Assembly (NCBI GenBank): GCA_030490835.1 | Contig: CM059977.1 | Location: 20,689,335 to 20,753,334 of the forward strand | Direction of reading: 5' to 3' | Source of the DNA: Annona cherimola | Lineage: Eukaryota > Streptophyta > Magnoliopsida > Magnoliales > Annonaceae | Length of the DNA stretch: 64,000 bases | Shown: piece after piece, positions 51,001 through 63,155 of the stretch | Position numbering within the stretch: the stretch's first letter is position 1 | Layout: each line of letters starts with the position of its first letter | The notes under the pieces: model-generated | Seen by the model: only the letters and a program-made list of their open reading frames with translations | The model's database searches: none | What the model was told of the DNA's origin: nothing | Translations under genes and position numbers: made by a program

Positions 51001-54000
51001 AATAATAATTAAAAATATTAACTAATTTGAATTAAATAAAATCAAAATTTACGTAAATATATAAAATTGTAAAAATTATTATTTATGACTCTATAAAACA
51101 AAAATTTTAATAAATTATATATAATCGTAATTTATATTTAATATATAAATATATGTTTCTTTTTGGGATTGGTTAAATAATCAATTTAGTAAATAACTAC
51201 ATTTAATAGAAATTTTATAATAAAAATTATTAAAATTATATAATAATATTATTACAGTTTATATTACAAAAATATAATAATTGTAATTTTTTGTTACCGT
51301 TATTAATTAAATTAAACAAGAAATACAAATTTATTTACTCCAAATGAACTTAATGTGGACTAATAATTTAATTAAAATTTACGTTGAATATAAAATTTAT
51401 ACAAAATTTTTTGTTATATAACACCTCTAAAAATGTACCCTTGTGTTATATCTCCTGTAAATTTTCTATAAAAAATAAAATATTTTTAGAAAATTGCATA
51501 TTTGGAATTAAAAAATAACGGCATCCAAAATTAATAATTACGTATAATAATAAAAATAAATGTTATTTGGAATTAAAACAAAATTTAAAGAAATTAATTA
51601 TACATGTAATAAATTTATTATGTTGATTTAAAACATATCAACCATTGAATTTTATTTTACAAATTAATAATATATTATTATTTCAATTAAATGTGTAATT
51701 AATTTAAATTGAATAAAATAAAGTTTAAATAAATATATAAAATTATAATTATTATATTGACTTTTAAAAATAAAATTGTATAAATTATATATAACTGTAA
51801 TTTAGATTTCATATATAAATATATGTTACTTTTTGGGATTGATTAAATAATCAATTTAGTAAATGACTATATTTAAAAGAAAGTTTATAATAAAATTTAT
51901 TAAAATTATAAAATAATATTATTACAGTTTATGTTACAAATTTAATGTATTAATATACTAATTGTGATTTATTGTTACTAGAATTAATAAATTTAAAATA
52001 AAAAAATTTATTTACTTCAAGTGAAATCAATGTAAAATTATCAATTTAATAAATATTTACATTGTATAAAAATTTATAAAAAATCTTCATGTTATAGAAC
52101 ACCTCTAAATAAAGTCCAATAAAATTTTTTTGACATAAAACTATAATTTAAATTTAAATAAACTAAATATATATGATTTTTGGGACTGATTTAATAATTA
52201 AGTATTTTATATTAGTAAAAGTATATTTCCAGCCATGTCGGTAGCGTTAATCGAGGCCTGATTTTATGTGATATGTCGCATCTCGTATAAGTATGCAATA
52301 TTCCAATCCAGTACATCCATTTACGCAGTTTCATGTGAGCCGTTGGATGACATCTAAATGCCCGCCGCTGCCTCTGCTGAAAATTGGGCTCCTGCTGACA
52401 TGCATTTAATGCATTCGTGAGCCAGTGGAGAGAGAAAAAACCATCGATTTCCATACTTAGATTGGTGCTGCATGTGTACAGGTCTATTTGTACTGCTAGA
52501 GCACTGCAGGTTCAGTGCTCCATCATCTTCAACGCAAAGGCAGACATGGCGGACGAACCCATCACCCAGATCCGGTGCCAATGGCAAAAAAAGCATGATC
52601 AGAACCAATCAAATAGTTAGCGATAAAAAACCATGTAGACCGGTACCGATTTCTTCTTTGACTAGCAAAAAGGACCACGCATCTCAATGTCTGCATTTTG
52701 TCTCTATAATGACTGTATACACCTATGGTAAATCCATGATCTGCACATGACTATTCCATTAGCGGTAATTGATTTACACTCATCCATTGTTGAATCTCAA
52801 ATCAAAGTTGCAACTTATCTAAATAAAAGTCAGCTGCATAAGCAAAATCATTGGTATAAATCACCCATTCCAATCACCATGGCAGCCGGCATTGTCAAAA
52901 AGTAGGCAGATGCATCCGGCAGATGAAATCCAGGTGAGAGAGATGGAAGCTCGTAGGCGCGAGTAAGCCTACCTAAATCCAAACCCTTTCGATCGACTTT
53001 TCTATTTCCAAATATACCCAAAATCATCGCAACCATTCAACGAAAATGAACGGCTGAGATGAGGCTTCCTACGAGAAAAACGTAGGAAGCACTTCCTATG
53101 GGTTGGGCCTCCAAAATCGTAGGTATTGGGTTGGTAGCCGATCAAGAAATATATTTGTCACAGCAGATTTTATGTTTGCAAAGTAAAACTGGCAACAATT
53201 TATTGCTGCAATGGTTGCTGATTTCCATCACTCGGCTTATCTATCAGCAACGAAATGGCAATGGGCATCAGCAATGATTGAGGCATCAAATTTGGTTGTC
53301 AAAGACAATTTATTGAAATGTTAGAAAGGATTTTGCAGCTAATATGGCTTTGTTGTGGACCATCAATTGCTACTACTACTTTGGCTGTGACATTTTGTTG
53401 TGACTGGTGGATTGCAGAGTTCCCTGAAGTGGTGCATGTCATCACAAATCGCTTTCACAAGCCACATACGACCAGAAGCTGGGACTACCTTGGATTGGAT
53501 TCTCTTCCTTCTTCGTCCAATCTAGCAACAAAAGCCAAAATGGGAGATGGAGTGATCGTTGGGGTCGTGGACTCAGGTCTCTAACATTACACACTTTTGT
53601 TCAATCAACACATTGCGCTTCTCATCTTGGCTTTTAAATAGCCTACTAAAATGCAATCCAATACGTAGGAATTTGGCCAGAATCACCGAGTTTTAAGGAC
53701 GAAGGAATAGGCCCCATCCCATCCCGGTGGAAGGGTGCCTGTGAGACCGGCCAGTTGTTCAATGCAACCCACTGCAATCGGAAGCTAATTGGAGCCCGTT
53801 GGTATATTAAGGGGATGATGGCAGAGTTAGAAACGGCAAGCGCCAATCTCACCGACAACAACATCTTCTCCCCAAGGGGCACACACAGCCATGGCACACA
53901 CACGGCATCCACCGCAGCAGGTAACTTTGTGAGCGACGTAAGTGTGGAGGGGCTAGGCTTGGGGACCGCAAGAGGGGGTGCTCCAAAGGCTCGCCTGGCC

Positions 54001-57000
54001 ATTTACAAGGTGACGTGGGATGTGGTGGGGAGTAAGATCGCTAACGGAGAAGGGCTCAGCACCTCAGCAGATATGCTGAAAGCTTTCGACGATGCGATCC
54101 ATGATGGGGTCGACGTGTTGTCCGTGTCGATTGGGCCAGACAGTAACGAAATTTACATGGACACCGATCCCCGAAACAGTGGTGGGATCGGTGTCGCTGC
54201 TTTCCACGCGGTCGCCAGAGGGATAACTGTCGTTTGCGCCGGAGGAAACGAAGGGCCTGACGCTCGGACCATCAGCGACGCATCCCCCTGGGTGATAACG
54301 GTTGCTGCTAGCTCCATCGACCGCTCCTTCCCCACGCTTATCACACTGGGAGACAATCGAACTATAGTGGTATGTTTACATGCACTGGTCATGCCGCAGA
54401 AAACCCCACGAATGCCAGGAGGCTGTACAAAGACAGTATTTGTGACAACCTAATAGTAAGTTACACATGAAAAATGAGAGAAAGTTCATGGGTCCAGTTA
54501 AACATAATATGATATATTTTAAAACCGCGTGGCTGAGCTACTAAGGCAGCGCGGATAATATCATACTCATACCCACAAGTAGATGTGAGGCAAAGATCCA
54601 AAATTGAGTTGAGATGAATAGATAAAAACCTAATGTCTAGAGAAGAAGTTGGTGGGCCTGTAACATTCGAAAAAGGAGAAAGCTCCTGAGTGGGTGGGTT
54701 ACAACATATCATTAGTAATTCCACCCTACCAAAGTGAAATTGGCATGATAGTTCAATTTTGGGCCCATCTTACTATTTCATGTCAAATATAATTAACTAT
54801 TTTATTTAACACCGTTGATTTTATTAAAACACAGCAACTCTTGTCACTCACAGTTTTGTATTGGCTACTTCTTCCAAAAATGTATATAATTTTAGAAAAT
54901 TACTTGTACTCATATACTAAAGTTTTAAAATGATTACATCCGAAAAAAAAGTTTTAGAATGTTAAGAAATCTCATAAAATCATTATTTTGGAAAGGATGA
55001 AGATTTAAAGGTTCAAATGTTGAATTTGAACATTGTAGGTCCTTACAATAACTAAAGAAGAGATATCTGCACTGATAACTATGATGTTTTATACAAATTA
55101 TGTTTATTCTTATCGCTTGAAATTTATGGCAAATAGGCATATAGATTTTAAAAATATTTACAGTTATGCCTATAAGAAACATGAACTTATTTTTTAAAAA
55201 TTAGGATGCTTCCTCAGAAATACAAGCCATCCAATAGATTTATTAATGTGAATTTAGTTAATATATCAATAAATAAATTTTAATAGATTTAAATCACTCT
55301 TAAATGATTCTTAATTTTAGAAACGAAATAAATCATGGATTAAGATATTTTTTCGTAAATAAATGAATAATGATAATACTAATGACTAGATTGAATTTGA
55401 TATAAAACAACCATATAAGAACAAAATTGAATTGTCCTCAACTCACTTTGGTAGTATGGATTACCAAAGATAGCCTCATATATATATATGAGCTTTAATC
55501 TTGTGTAACAAAAAGATTATTTTTTTATTTTTTATACATCAGTAAGCATCTCCTAAATCTTGCATCGTTAAATGTCAATGTACATGTCTTCAATTTTGAT
55601 TTTAAAAAATTAAAGTGAGGAAATTTTTGCGAATATGCATACAATGTTTGACTAATATTACAACTGTATCTCTAAATTTGCTAAAATTATAAATAACTTA
55701 CAAGATTTATATAAAATTACAAGCATATCTCTTCCGTTAAAATGTTGTTAGACTTTCCTGTCAAATGATGATGATGCACTTTAACTTAGTGATAAACTTT
55801 CAATTTTCCAAATACTGTAGACATATTTGGTATTTCAATATTTTATATATTTTTACATGTATCATTATTTAAGATTTTTTTGCAAATATGTTACTACATT
55901 TTCAAAAAATTTAAGTATATTACTTAGCTTAAAGGACATTATTATCATTTTATAAAAAACTGTAACAATATCATAATAAAATGGACACACTTACAATTTT
56001 ATGCAAATTTTATGGGCATATTTATAATTTCTACAACTTAAAAATACAGATGCAATATTACTCAAGTCTCGTAGGCATATTTGCAAAAATTCTTAAAATA
56101 AAATACCAAGCTAATCCAAATTTTTTTGAATTTTACAAAGTGAAAGATCTAAATAAGACCTACGTATCTACACAATTAAATTCACATTAGTTACTTAAAA
56201 AATTCTCTTAATCCATGACTTTGCAATTCCGATGGCACTATGTTCTATTTCTATCTTTACATTTTTTTTTGACAGGGACAAGGAATGTTTACTGGGAAGA
56301 AGGAAATTGGATTTGTTGGCTTTGTTACTCCAAGCAGCGAGTCCGAATTCATTGATCCTGTTGCGAGGTAAAAAATCACGATCTCACGGCCCCTACTCTT
56401 TAGGGTAATTGTGAAATACACGTTGTAGCTTCATTTAATTGCAATTGAGATATTTTAGTTGGGGTATTTATCGAAGGGAACTTCCAGTTTAAAAATATTG
56501 CAAATTTCATTGTTTGTGAGATAGCTTCAAACATGACAAAACCTAAGTATACGTTTGCTCATGTTTTCTAATACCTTTGAAATCACATTAAACATATTTC
56601 TTATCCAAAATTTCTTGGGGACTTGAAATTTATATTTTAGAAGTACCAAAGTATAAGGTCTGATTTGCAATTAGATAAGGTTACAAACAAGTCCTTAGAG
56701 TTAGTTCAATGGTGAGGATGTCATGAACTATATAGTTTCATTTCTTGATTGCTGACTTTATGGTTTTTGTAGCAAGTGTTCTTCTTTGGATCCAGAGGAT
56801 GGCAAGTTGACTGGAAAAGTAGTCTTCTGTTACGATATGCTGAGCGATCAATCTGTTTCTGTTGCTGAACAAAATGCCAAGGCTGCTGGAGCTGTTGGCC
56901 TTATTTTTGCAAGGAATCCGGGCCTACCAATTCTTCCTTGCATTGAATTAGATTTTGACATTGGGAAGCAATTGCATTTCTATATCCAGTCTTCAAGGTA

Positions 57001-57832
57001 ACTCTAGAAGCCAATTCTCTCTTATGAAACTCACATGCAGGACTCCTTGTTTTTTATGTCTCTCTTTGTTGATGAAATATGGTCCTTTTTTTGTGGAGTA
57101 AACACAGGTCAATACCAATGGTGAAGATAAGATCTTCGATGACCCAAATAGGCAAGCCTTTGTCGGCTAAGATTGCATATTTTTCGTCTCGAGGGCCTAA
57201 TTCCATAGACCCTGTTCTTCTAAAGGTGTGTTTTTTTTTCCCAAAAATAAAATTGTAGAATTGTAGCAATATAAAAAGAAGGAGCACGATTTTAAACGTT
57301 TTGACTTGTAGTTAGGTGGTCTCAAAAACATTAAAATCGAAGTCAATTCCTATACCAAACAACTAATAATGACTTGCAATTAACTCGCTTGGATTCTTTT
57401 AATAATCCATCCACCCGTCTTTGAAAAGCGGTTACTCAACTTGGAATATTGGTAGTTGTAACACGAAGAGCTTAGACCATAACATTGCAAGCTATTGATT
57501 TTATTTGAATTCACATCTACCATGACATCAAAAAACTTGAGATTGAACAACTTGAATGGACCCAAAATTCGTAATTAGGGAAGACAATTTATGTTGTTAG
57601 TTACAGTGATATATGATATGTAATAATGGTTTGTGTGCACAACAGCCAGATATTGCTGCTCCTGGTGTTAATATCTTAGCGGCAGTGAGCAACCTAGATT
57701 CGCCAAGCGGGTATGCATTTGATTCGGGAACCTCAATGTCATGCCCTCATGTGGCTGGCATTGTCGCTCTGCTAAAAGCCCTACATCCAGATTGGTCTCC
57801 AGCTGCCATGAAATCAGCTTTACTCACCACTG
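42089..57832 (+). CDS. Subtilisin-like serine protease (gene B), nine exons seen, last exon missing
   Basis: Exons: 42089-42232, 42331-42422, 43549-43646, 53418-53576, 53669-54369, 56276-56367, 56773-56997, 57108-57225, 57646-57832. All junctions are GT-AG and phases match gene A exactly; about 605 residues result. Residues 1-44 are a signal peptide, then an I9 prodomain. Asp163 (VVDSG), His239 (HGTHTAST), Asn358 (AGGNEGP) and Ser573 ([11 protein letters not shown]) are all present, and exons 6-8 encode the PA-type insert. No stop or frameshift was found. The last exon, which in gene A encodes 189 residues of Fn-III-like domain and the stop, is absent from 57833-64000. Intron 3 is swollen to 9.8 kb by two Mutator-like elements, and a MITE sits in the leader. 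Either exon 10 lies beyond the window after a long intron or the gene is a recent 3'-truncated pseudogene. I lean to the second. Confidence 0.85.
44000..44840 (+). other. GC-richer left segment of MULE-1, possibly captured sequence
   Basis: GC content is well above the rest of the element. It includes a C/T-rich tract resembling a 5' leader (44050-44110) and an open frame starting ATGGCCGATAGCAGAGATGG at about 44119, which stays open to 44283, but no family is recognised. A direct repeat of about 45 bp containing GTCGCGACGGA closes the segment (about 44717-44802). Host gene capture is known for such elements; here it is only a possibility. Confidence 0.4.
46255..47165 (+). repeat. Tandem array with about 60-bp unit in MULE-1
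   Basis: About fifteen units, each with a GC core such as TGTCCCGCGGGCCTC followed by AAAAAATGAATATTTTATTT and an AT-rich tail of variable length. Cores vary (CGCGGGCC, CCACGGGCGTCC, GGCGCGGGTGTCC). The array has no counterpart in MULE-2. Confidence 0.9.
47806..48850 (+). repeat. Nested minisatellite (10-bp units inside an about 185-220-bp unit), MULE-1 copy
   Basis: Six clusters of the 10-mer GATGCTGTTA and variants (GCGGTTA, GCCGTTA, GACGCTGTTA) lie near 47806-47893, 48019-48121, 48242-48303, 48426-48487, 48612-48669 and 48797-48850. A conserved spacer of about 125 bp separates them, containing AAGTTGGATTT, GGGTTTCAAATTC and AAGGTCTAAATGACCTTATA. The spacer itself holds the palindrome AAGGTCATTTAGACCTT in imperfect form. 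Confidence 0.93.
49367..49477 (-). mobile_element. tRNA-derived SINE-like element between the two MULEs
   Basis: On the minus strand a GCAGTGGTTTCTCAGG stretch resembles a tRNA A box and GGTTTTGATTCCC resembles a B box about 40 bases later, followed by CATGGACCACATCTGCCAC and an A9 tail. CAAAATCGT flanks it on both sides (49358-49366 and 49478-49486). Length, internal Pol III promoter layout and A tail fit a SINE. It lies in a leftover piece of intron 3 that resembles gene A intron 3 (GGGCTTAGT ... ATAATGCAAAATTGTA). Confidence 0.55.
49907..50890 (-). repeat. Nested minisatellite, MULE-2 copy (inverted)
   Basis: Five clusters of the reverse-complement 10-mer TAACAGCATC and variants lie near 49907-49983, 50116-50210, 50337-50421, 50552-50645 and 50777-50890, separated by the same 125-bp spacer in reverse orientation. 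Cluster lengths and unit variants differ from MULE-1, so the arrays have drifted independently. Confidence 0.93.
51170..52110. repeat. Internal AT-rich duplication in MULE-2
   Basis: About 51155-51430 and 51815-52110 share a series of words (TTTTTGGGATTG, AATCAATTTAGTAAAT, TAATATTATTACAGTTTAT), giving a diverged direct repeat about 660 bp apart. It is non-coding. Confidence 0.6.
52206..53030 (-). other. GC-richer right segment of MULE-2
   Basis: It is less AT-rich than the rest of the element, with short overlapping open frames on both strands that resemble no family. It is not present in MULE-1. Its origin is unknown; captured host DNA is one possibility. Confidence 0.4.
54370..56275 (+). 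other. Intron 5 of gene B
   Basis: 1.9 kb of AT-rich intron at the same position as the repeat-filled intron 5 of gene A. The tandem 390-bp array of gene A is not obvious here. Short open frames are spurious. Splice sites GTATGT and GACAG look normal. Confidence 0.75.
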
Positions 57833-57870
57833 GTAAGTAGTCATTTCTATGATGTTCTCGAGACGCCCAG

Positions 57871-59216
57871 TGTAGCGCCCCCGACCCGCGGGCGCGCCAC
57901 ACCGCTTAGTCGCGGTACCTTACTCCAGGATCTTTGTATGTGGTGAAGTTCGTGAATAAAACCGAAGTTTCATTGCTTACATGAGCAGAAGCTATTCCTA
58001 ATTTGTCAAGAAATCAGCTTGAATTCTTTTTTTTCTCTTCTTCTGAACCTACATTGATTCTATTTTCTTAATTAAAATCCGGCAGCATGCCATCTACAAT
58101 TAAGACATTTGGATGATTACAAAACCTGATAGACATTACATAATCTAACATTCTCTATTAAATTCATTCACAACTACTTAATTTCATCGAATCTCTCACT
58201 TATAAAATCATACTTCACATAGGAAGCTAATTATTACATTTAACATCAACATAAAATAATTCAAATATAATACACTTACATTTATAATAATTACAATCCC
58301 ATGAACCCAAATTCATTAAAAAGATTAAAAAACATACCTTCACTGCTCAGCTAGCAGTAAAGGCCCTTTCCATCAAATCTGCATCATCTACATTCACTGA
58401 TTAGTTGAAAATAATGAGTATAAAATAATCAGTAAGCAAGCATTTAAAACTACATACTCTTCAAAACCTGTGGCATTAACCAAAATCATAAAACTCTTAA
58501 AATCTCGTTATGCATGTGTGATGATGAGATGAATGCACACACATGTATCTTTTCATGACTTATCCATCGTTTAGCAGATGACACTTATCAAGTGATCACT
58601 CGCCCCATATGTCGGACACACCGACCAGGCAACGCCAAGGATGGACTATCTGTCCAATTACAACATTGACAAAGCCTCATGCATGAGTTTCATTTACACG
58701 TGCATCATATGCATTTATGAAATGAATTGAGTTTCACCAACTCAACATGATAGCAGGGTTTCTATGTGGAAATCTAGTTATAAAACATAATTCAAATACA
58801 CATTATTTTTGTAAAACCTATAGACAGGGTAATGGTCATCCCTAAGTACCTTTTCAATGCATGTCAATTTAAAGAAATATTTAAATAAAACAAACTCATT
58901 AGCAAATAACCTTTCTTGAAATAAAAAGGCAAGAATAGATTTTTCTTACCATAAAATTATTTTGAACAAAAAGAATCTTGGAGGGCTTGCTTACCTCTTC
59001 CCTTAAGCATTCTTCCATTTTTCCTTTTTACTTTCCTTCATCTTTTCTTTACCCCTTCTTATTATAGCTAACAAAGAATACATCTAAGCATTATTTCACC
59101 CATCACAAATACTTATTCCATGATTAATTATGCATCTAACTATATTTTTTTTTTCGAGACCTTTGGACATGGAGTTCAAGTATTCATGAACTTGAAATCT
59201 CCTTATCCAAATTACA
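57871..59216 (+). mobile_element. TG...CA element, probable solo LTR, at the point where gene B breaks off
   Basis: Homology between gene B and gene A intron 9 ends exactly at 57870. The new sequence starts TGTAGCGCCCCCGACCCGCG, a form common at the start of plant LTRs, and a possible end is ATTACA at 59216, just before homology to segmental duplication D1 begins at 59218. The first and last bases would be TG and CA. No second LTR, primer site or protein is present. The flanks differ (CCCAG on the left, TGATC on the right), so there is no 5-bp target duplication. Confidence 0.5.
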
Positions 59217-60989
59217 TGATCGATCTTTGGGTGTTTATATTCTTAATGCATGAAACGGACTCTTTTTACCAAATTACATCCGAGCTTTTTGCAAAAGAAA
59301 GTAAATAGTCTGTAAGTTTGCTAAATTGGATTTATAATCTTGTAATTTTAATATTTGCAAAAATTACCCTAAACCTTTTGATCTGTTGCAAAAATTACCT
59401 TATGGGCAAACAATGTCAGAGCTTAAAATACCCCTTAAAATTGTTTAGAATATAGTTTATTTTTATATGATTGGAGGGGCAAGTGAGCAGCTGCCCTCCC
59501 TGAATTTTTCAAAATTAAAATTCCCTCTGCAAAAAACTTAAAAATTCTAATATAAATTATTCTTACATTGTTTGGGACGAGCGGGAGGGCATTTGCCCTT
59601 TCTAAAATTTTCAAAATTAAAATACCCATTTAAAAAACATAAAATTTTTGAAAATATAGTTTATTTTTATATAGTTACTCCTCTCGGAAAATAGTATCAG
59701 TCTTTAATGGCAATTTGTCTCCTCTAACGAGGCTCCTGGCTCCACCACTACAGGCAAACAGGGCTTTATCTCCAAAAAGCCACTGGTCATGTGTGGGAGG
59801 CAAAAGCGGTAATAGGCTTTCGCCGTGGAGGAAGAAGATAATGGCAGCGCCTGCTGGTATCGGATGAGATGGTAGCAATGGAGGGATCTTTAGCAGGAGC
59901 TGGAAAAGAAGCAAAAGAATGTACTATCGGAATTTTTTATTTTTTATTTTTGATGCACCACCAGAGTGCTGAGTCATTGCTGCTGCGATTAAAGGAAAAA
60001 TATTGGAAATTGAAATTTAAAAATATTTATCACGGGATTTGTGAAATAGACAGATATGAAATACATTAATCTAGTTGGAATAACATTTTGCTAAAAAATT
60101 AAACATGATGCATACTCATACGACAGCAAAATAAAATATGAGATGCAAATTAGTCGGTTAGAATGATATAGAGTATGCAAAATAAAGAGCAAAACATGTT
60201 GAAGATGAGTTCAAGCTTAGAAATGTAAATAAAGATAAAAGACATAGACATGGATGTTAAAGAAGAGATATGTAAATCCTAAGTCTTTGAAATGACGCGA
60301 ATCATTTGAGTGTTTTATATAATGCAAAGTTAGTCAATCAAATATAGGCACAATTAGAAGTTAGTTCAATATATTAAAATACATGCAAATAAAAAATAAA
60401 ATATATAAAGGAACTATTCAAGTTCAGAAATGCAAATAACGGTAAAAGATACAGACATATGGATTGAAGAAGGAAGATGTTGACATTAAGTATTTTAGAT
60501 GATGCAAGTTATTAAAATTTTTTAGATAATACAAGGTTAGTCGAAAGCAAACATATATAACAATTAGATATAATTAGTAATTATAAAATATATGCAAAAG
60601 CAAAAATTCAAATGGTTACCAAATAATGAAAATAACATCCATGTGTCAATTCAATTGGCGCTACTATTAATCAAATAACGATGTTTAGATTGTATATAAT
60701 GAAGTATTGGAATATAAAGATTGTCTAAACAAACTTATAACTAGAGGAAAATAAACATAATATTATTCTCTAAAACATTGGTCCTAGGAACACAGAAAAA
60801 TAATATACATTTCTTACATAAAGGCTAGAAGGGCTAAGGAGAAGGAATTATTCTCTTGAGTTTGAGAGTGAGATTTTGTCTTGAGAAAACTAGAATGAAA
60901 AATTTATTCTCATTACTTTGGATGATATTTTTTTTATAAATTTTTGAAATGATATATTTTTTTAAAAAAGAGCTATTATGGAATGGTTG

Positions 60990-61760
60990 TCATGCTTGAA
61001 ATATGTCACGACTTGGCCAACAATTGTAGTATTATCCGCTTTAAGCTTTGCGCCCGCACGGTTTTGTCCTTTTGGACTCAACCCAAAAAGCACCTCAACC
61101 ATTTAATCAAAACTTACACTTATAACCAATGTGGGGTATTACATTCATCCCTTTGGAGCTTTAGTATTTTTGTTGGATGAGTTCTCGCTGGACACACTAG
61201 TAGGACCATAGGAGTCCCGCTCTGATATTATTTTGTTTTGCACTGACTAACAGTGGCAGTTTTGTCCTTCTGGGTCACCCCGAAATGTATCTCTACCATT
61301 TAATCAAAACCTCCACTTATAACCAATGTGGGATATTACATTTATCCCTTTGGAGCTTCAGTATTCTTGTTGGATGAGGTCCCGCTAGACACACTAGCAG
61401 GACCACGGGAGTCCTGCTCTAATACCATTTTGTTAAGCACTAACTAACAGTGGCAGTTTTGTTCTTTTGGGGTTATCCCAAAATGTGTTTTGACCATTTA
61501 ACCAGAAACCTCCACTTATAACTAATGTGGGATATTACATTTATCCTTTTGGAGCTTCAGTATTCTTGTTGAATGAGTTCCCGCTGGACACACTAGCATG
61601 ACCATGGGAGTCCCGCTTTGATACCATTTTGTTATACACTGACTAACAGTGACAGTTTTTTCCTTCTGGGGTCACCCCAAAATGCGTCTTGACCATTTAA
61701 CCAGAACCTCCAATTATAACTCAAACTTTCTCTTTCATCCTAAACAATGTAAGATATTAC
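60990..61760. repeat. Tandem repeat of about 198 bp, expanded in D1 copy 2
   Basis: The word ATGTGGGATATTACAT and variants recur at about 61128, 61325, 61524 and 61745, with shared phrases including GGAGCTTCAGTATTCTTGTT and GACACACTAGCAGGACCA. Copy 1 has the word only twice (about 9992 and 10213), so copy 2 gained about two units after the duplication. Confidence 0.85.
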
Positions 61761-63155
61761 AAAATAAAATGGTTTTTTAGAAAGTTTTTTCAATCGTGAA
61801 AAAACCAAACACGGTATAATAGAAATGATATTTGCAAAGGATCTTTTTAGATTATAAATGGTCTGGACGTCACAGTAGGATTGACTTTTAATACTTTTTT
61901 AAAAAACCATGGAAAGTTAAAATGCTATTTGATTTAATGATATTTAAAATAATTTTTTTAAAAAATGCAACCATTAACATATATCATGCAAGTGGCGTGA
62001 TAAAAAATACAACAACTAATTCATTAAATGTCTTGATTTGAAAATGAACTTGTTTTAGAAAAAAATACAGCAGCTGATGCGAACGGCGTGAAATAAAAAG
62101 AAAGAAAGAAAAAATGTGGCTTATGCAACAGAAGAGGATATAGGATGGTTAAACAGCCACATTGTTTTACAGGACGTGAACTGGAATTGGACCGGATGAA
62201 TGAAGAATGGAATGGCGTCGGCGGGAAGAAAAATAAAATAGAGGAAGGTTGTGCTCAATGAGGGAAAAGTGGAGAACGTGCAGGGATTTTTGGCGCCTAA
62301 ATGGGTGGTGAAGAGCTTTATTTATGGGCTTGGGGGTTGTAGAAAATTCAAGAAGATAACTCCAAAAATTCTGTAAAATTCAACTTAGTGCATTTTGCAA
62401 ATTGGAATGAGGAAGATGATCTTCCTAGCAAGCAAGTAGCAAATTTCATGCCCAGCTATAGACCATCTGGGCCAACTGTGGGTTCTTGTGGATAGCGTTG
62501 GGATGGGTGCCCAAAAGTGATTTCTTTCTTCTATGCTGATTCGTGTCCTCATTTTTGCATTCATCTTTATTTGTTTTCATTGATTTTTGATGAGGCCTCT
62601 TCTTGTCAAAGGACTATTGATAGTCTTGGAGCTTTCGTTTTCTTGTCAAAGGACTATTGTTAGTCTTGAAGCTTTCGTTTTCTTTCTGGAGCGACGCAAA
62701 TCTCAATCTTTTGTTTGATATCTTGACCATTAAACAACTCATGAAATGTTATTTATTGGTTATGAACTTATGATTCATCATTTTGCTTTCAACTGATTCG
62801 ACTCGAAAAAAAATTTTCTTTCTTAATCTCCAGTATAAATTGCTCTTGGTTGACAATATGGATTTGTGACTATTACTTAGAAATAGGCAATTAAAGTTAC
62901 ATGCCTCTCCAGTTCCTACCAACTTCACCCAACAACATACTAATATTCATTATTTTATTTTTAACATTAAAACTCGTTAAAATTATATTTTCTACTGGTC
63001 GGTATGAAAAATTCCCTCCCTATCAGAGTTGTCAGCCAGAAAAGAAATATTTACAAAATAGTCACTCTCACAAGAACTCATCCCAATGATTTGCAATTCC
63101 TGGCCGGATGAGCTGCCGCAGCCATTCGTGCCTCGCCGCCGACCACGACTATCCT

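Larger units (their letters stand above)
49487..53111 (-). mobile_element. Mutator-like element MULE-2, inverted relative to MULE-1
   Basis: It is flanked by the perfect 9-bp duplication CAAAATCGT (49478-49486, 53112-53120). The left end reads GAGTCCCAACTCATAAGAAG and the right end, reverse complemented, GAGGCCCAACCCATAGGAAG. Its left 2 kb is the reverse complement of the right part of MULE-1, including the nested minisatellite. Its right terminus shares about 100 bp with the left terminus of MULE-1, after which the two differ. It lacks the 60-bp array and has its own GC-richer segment at 52206-53030. No transposase is visible. Confidence 0.9.
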
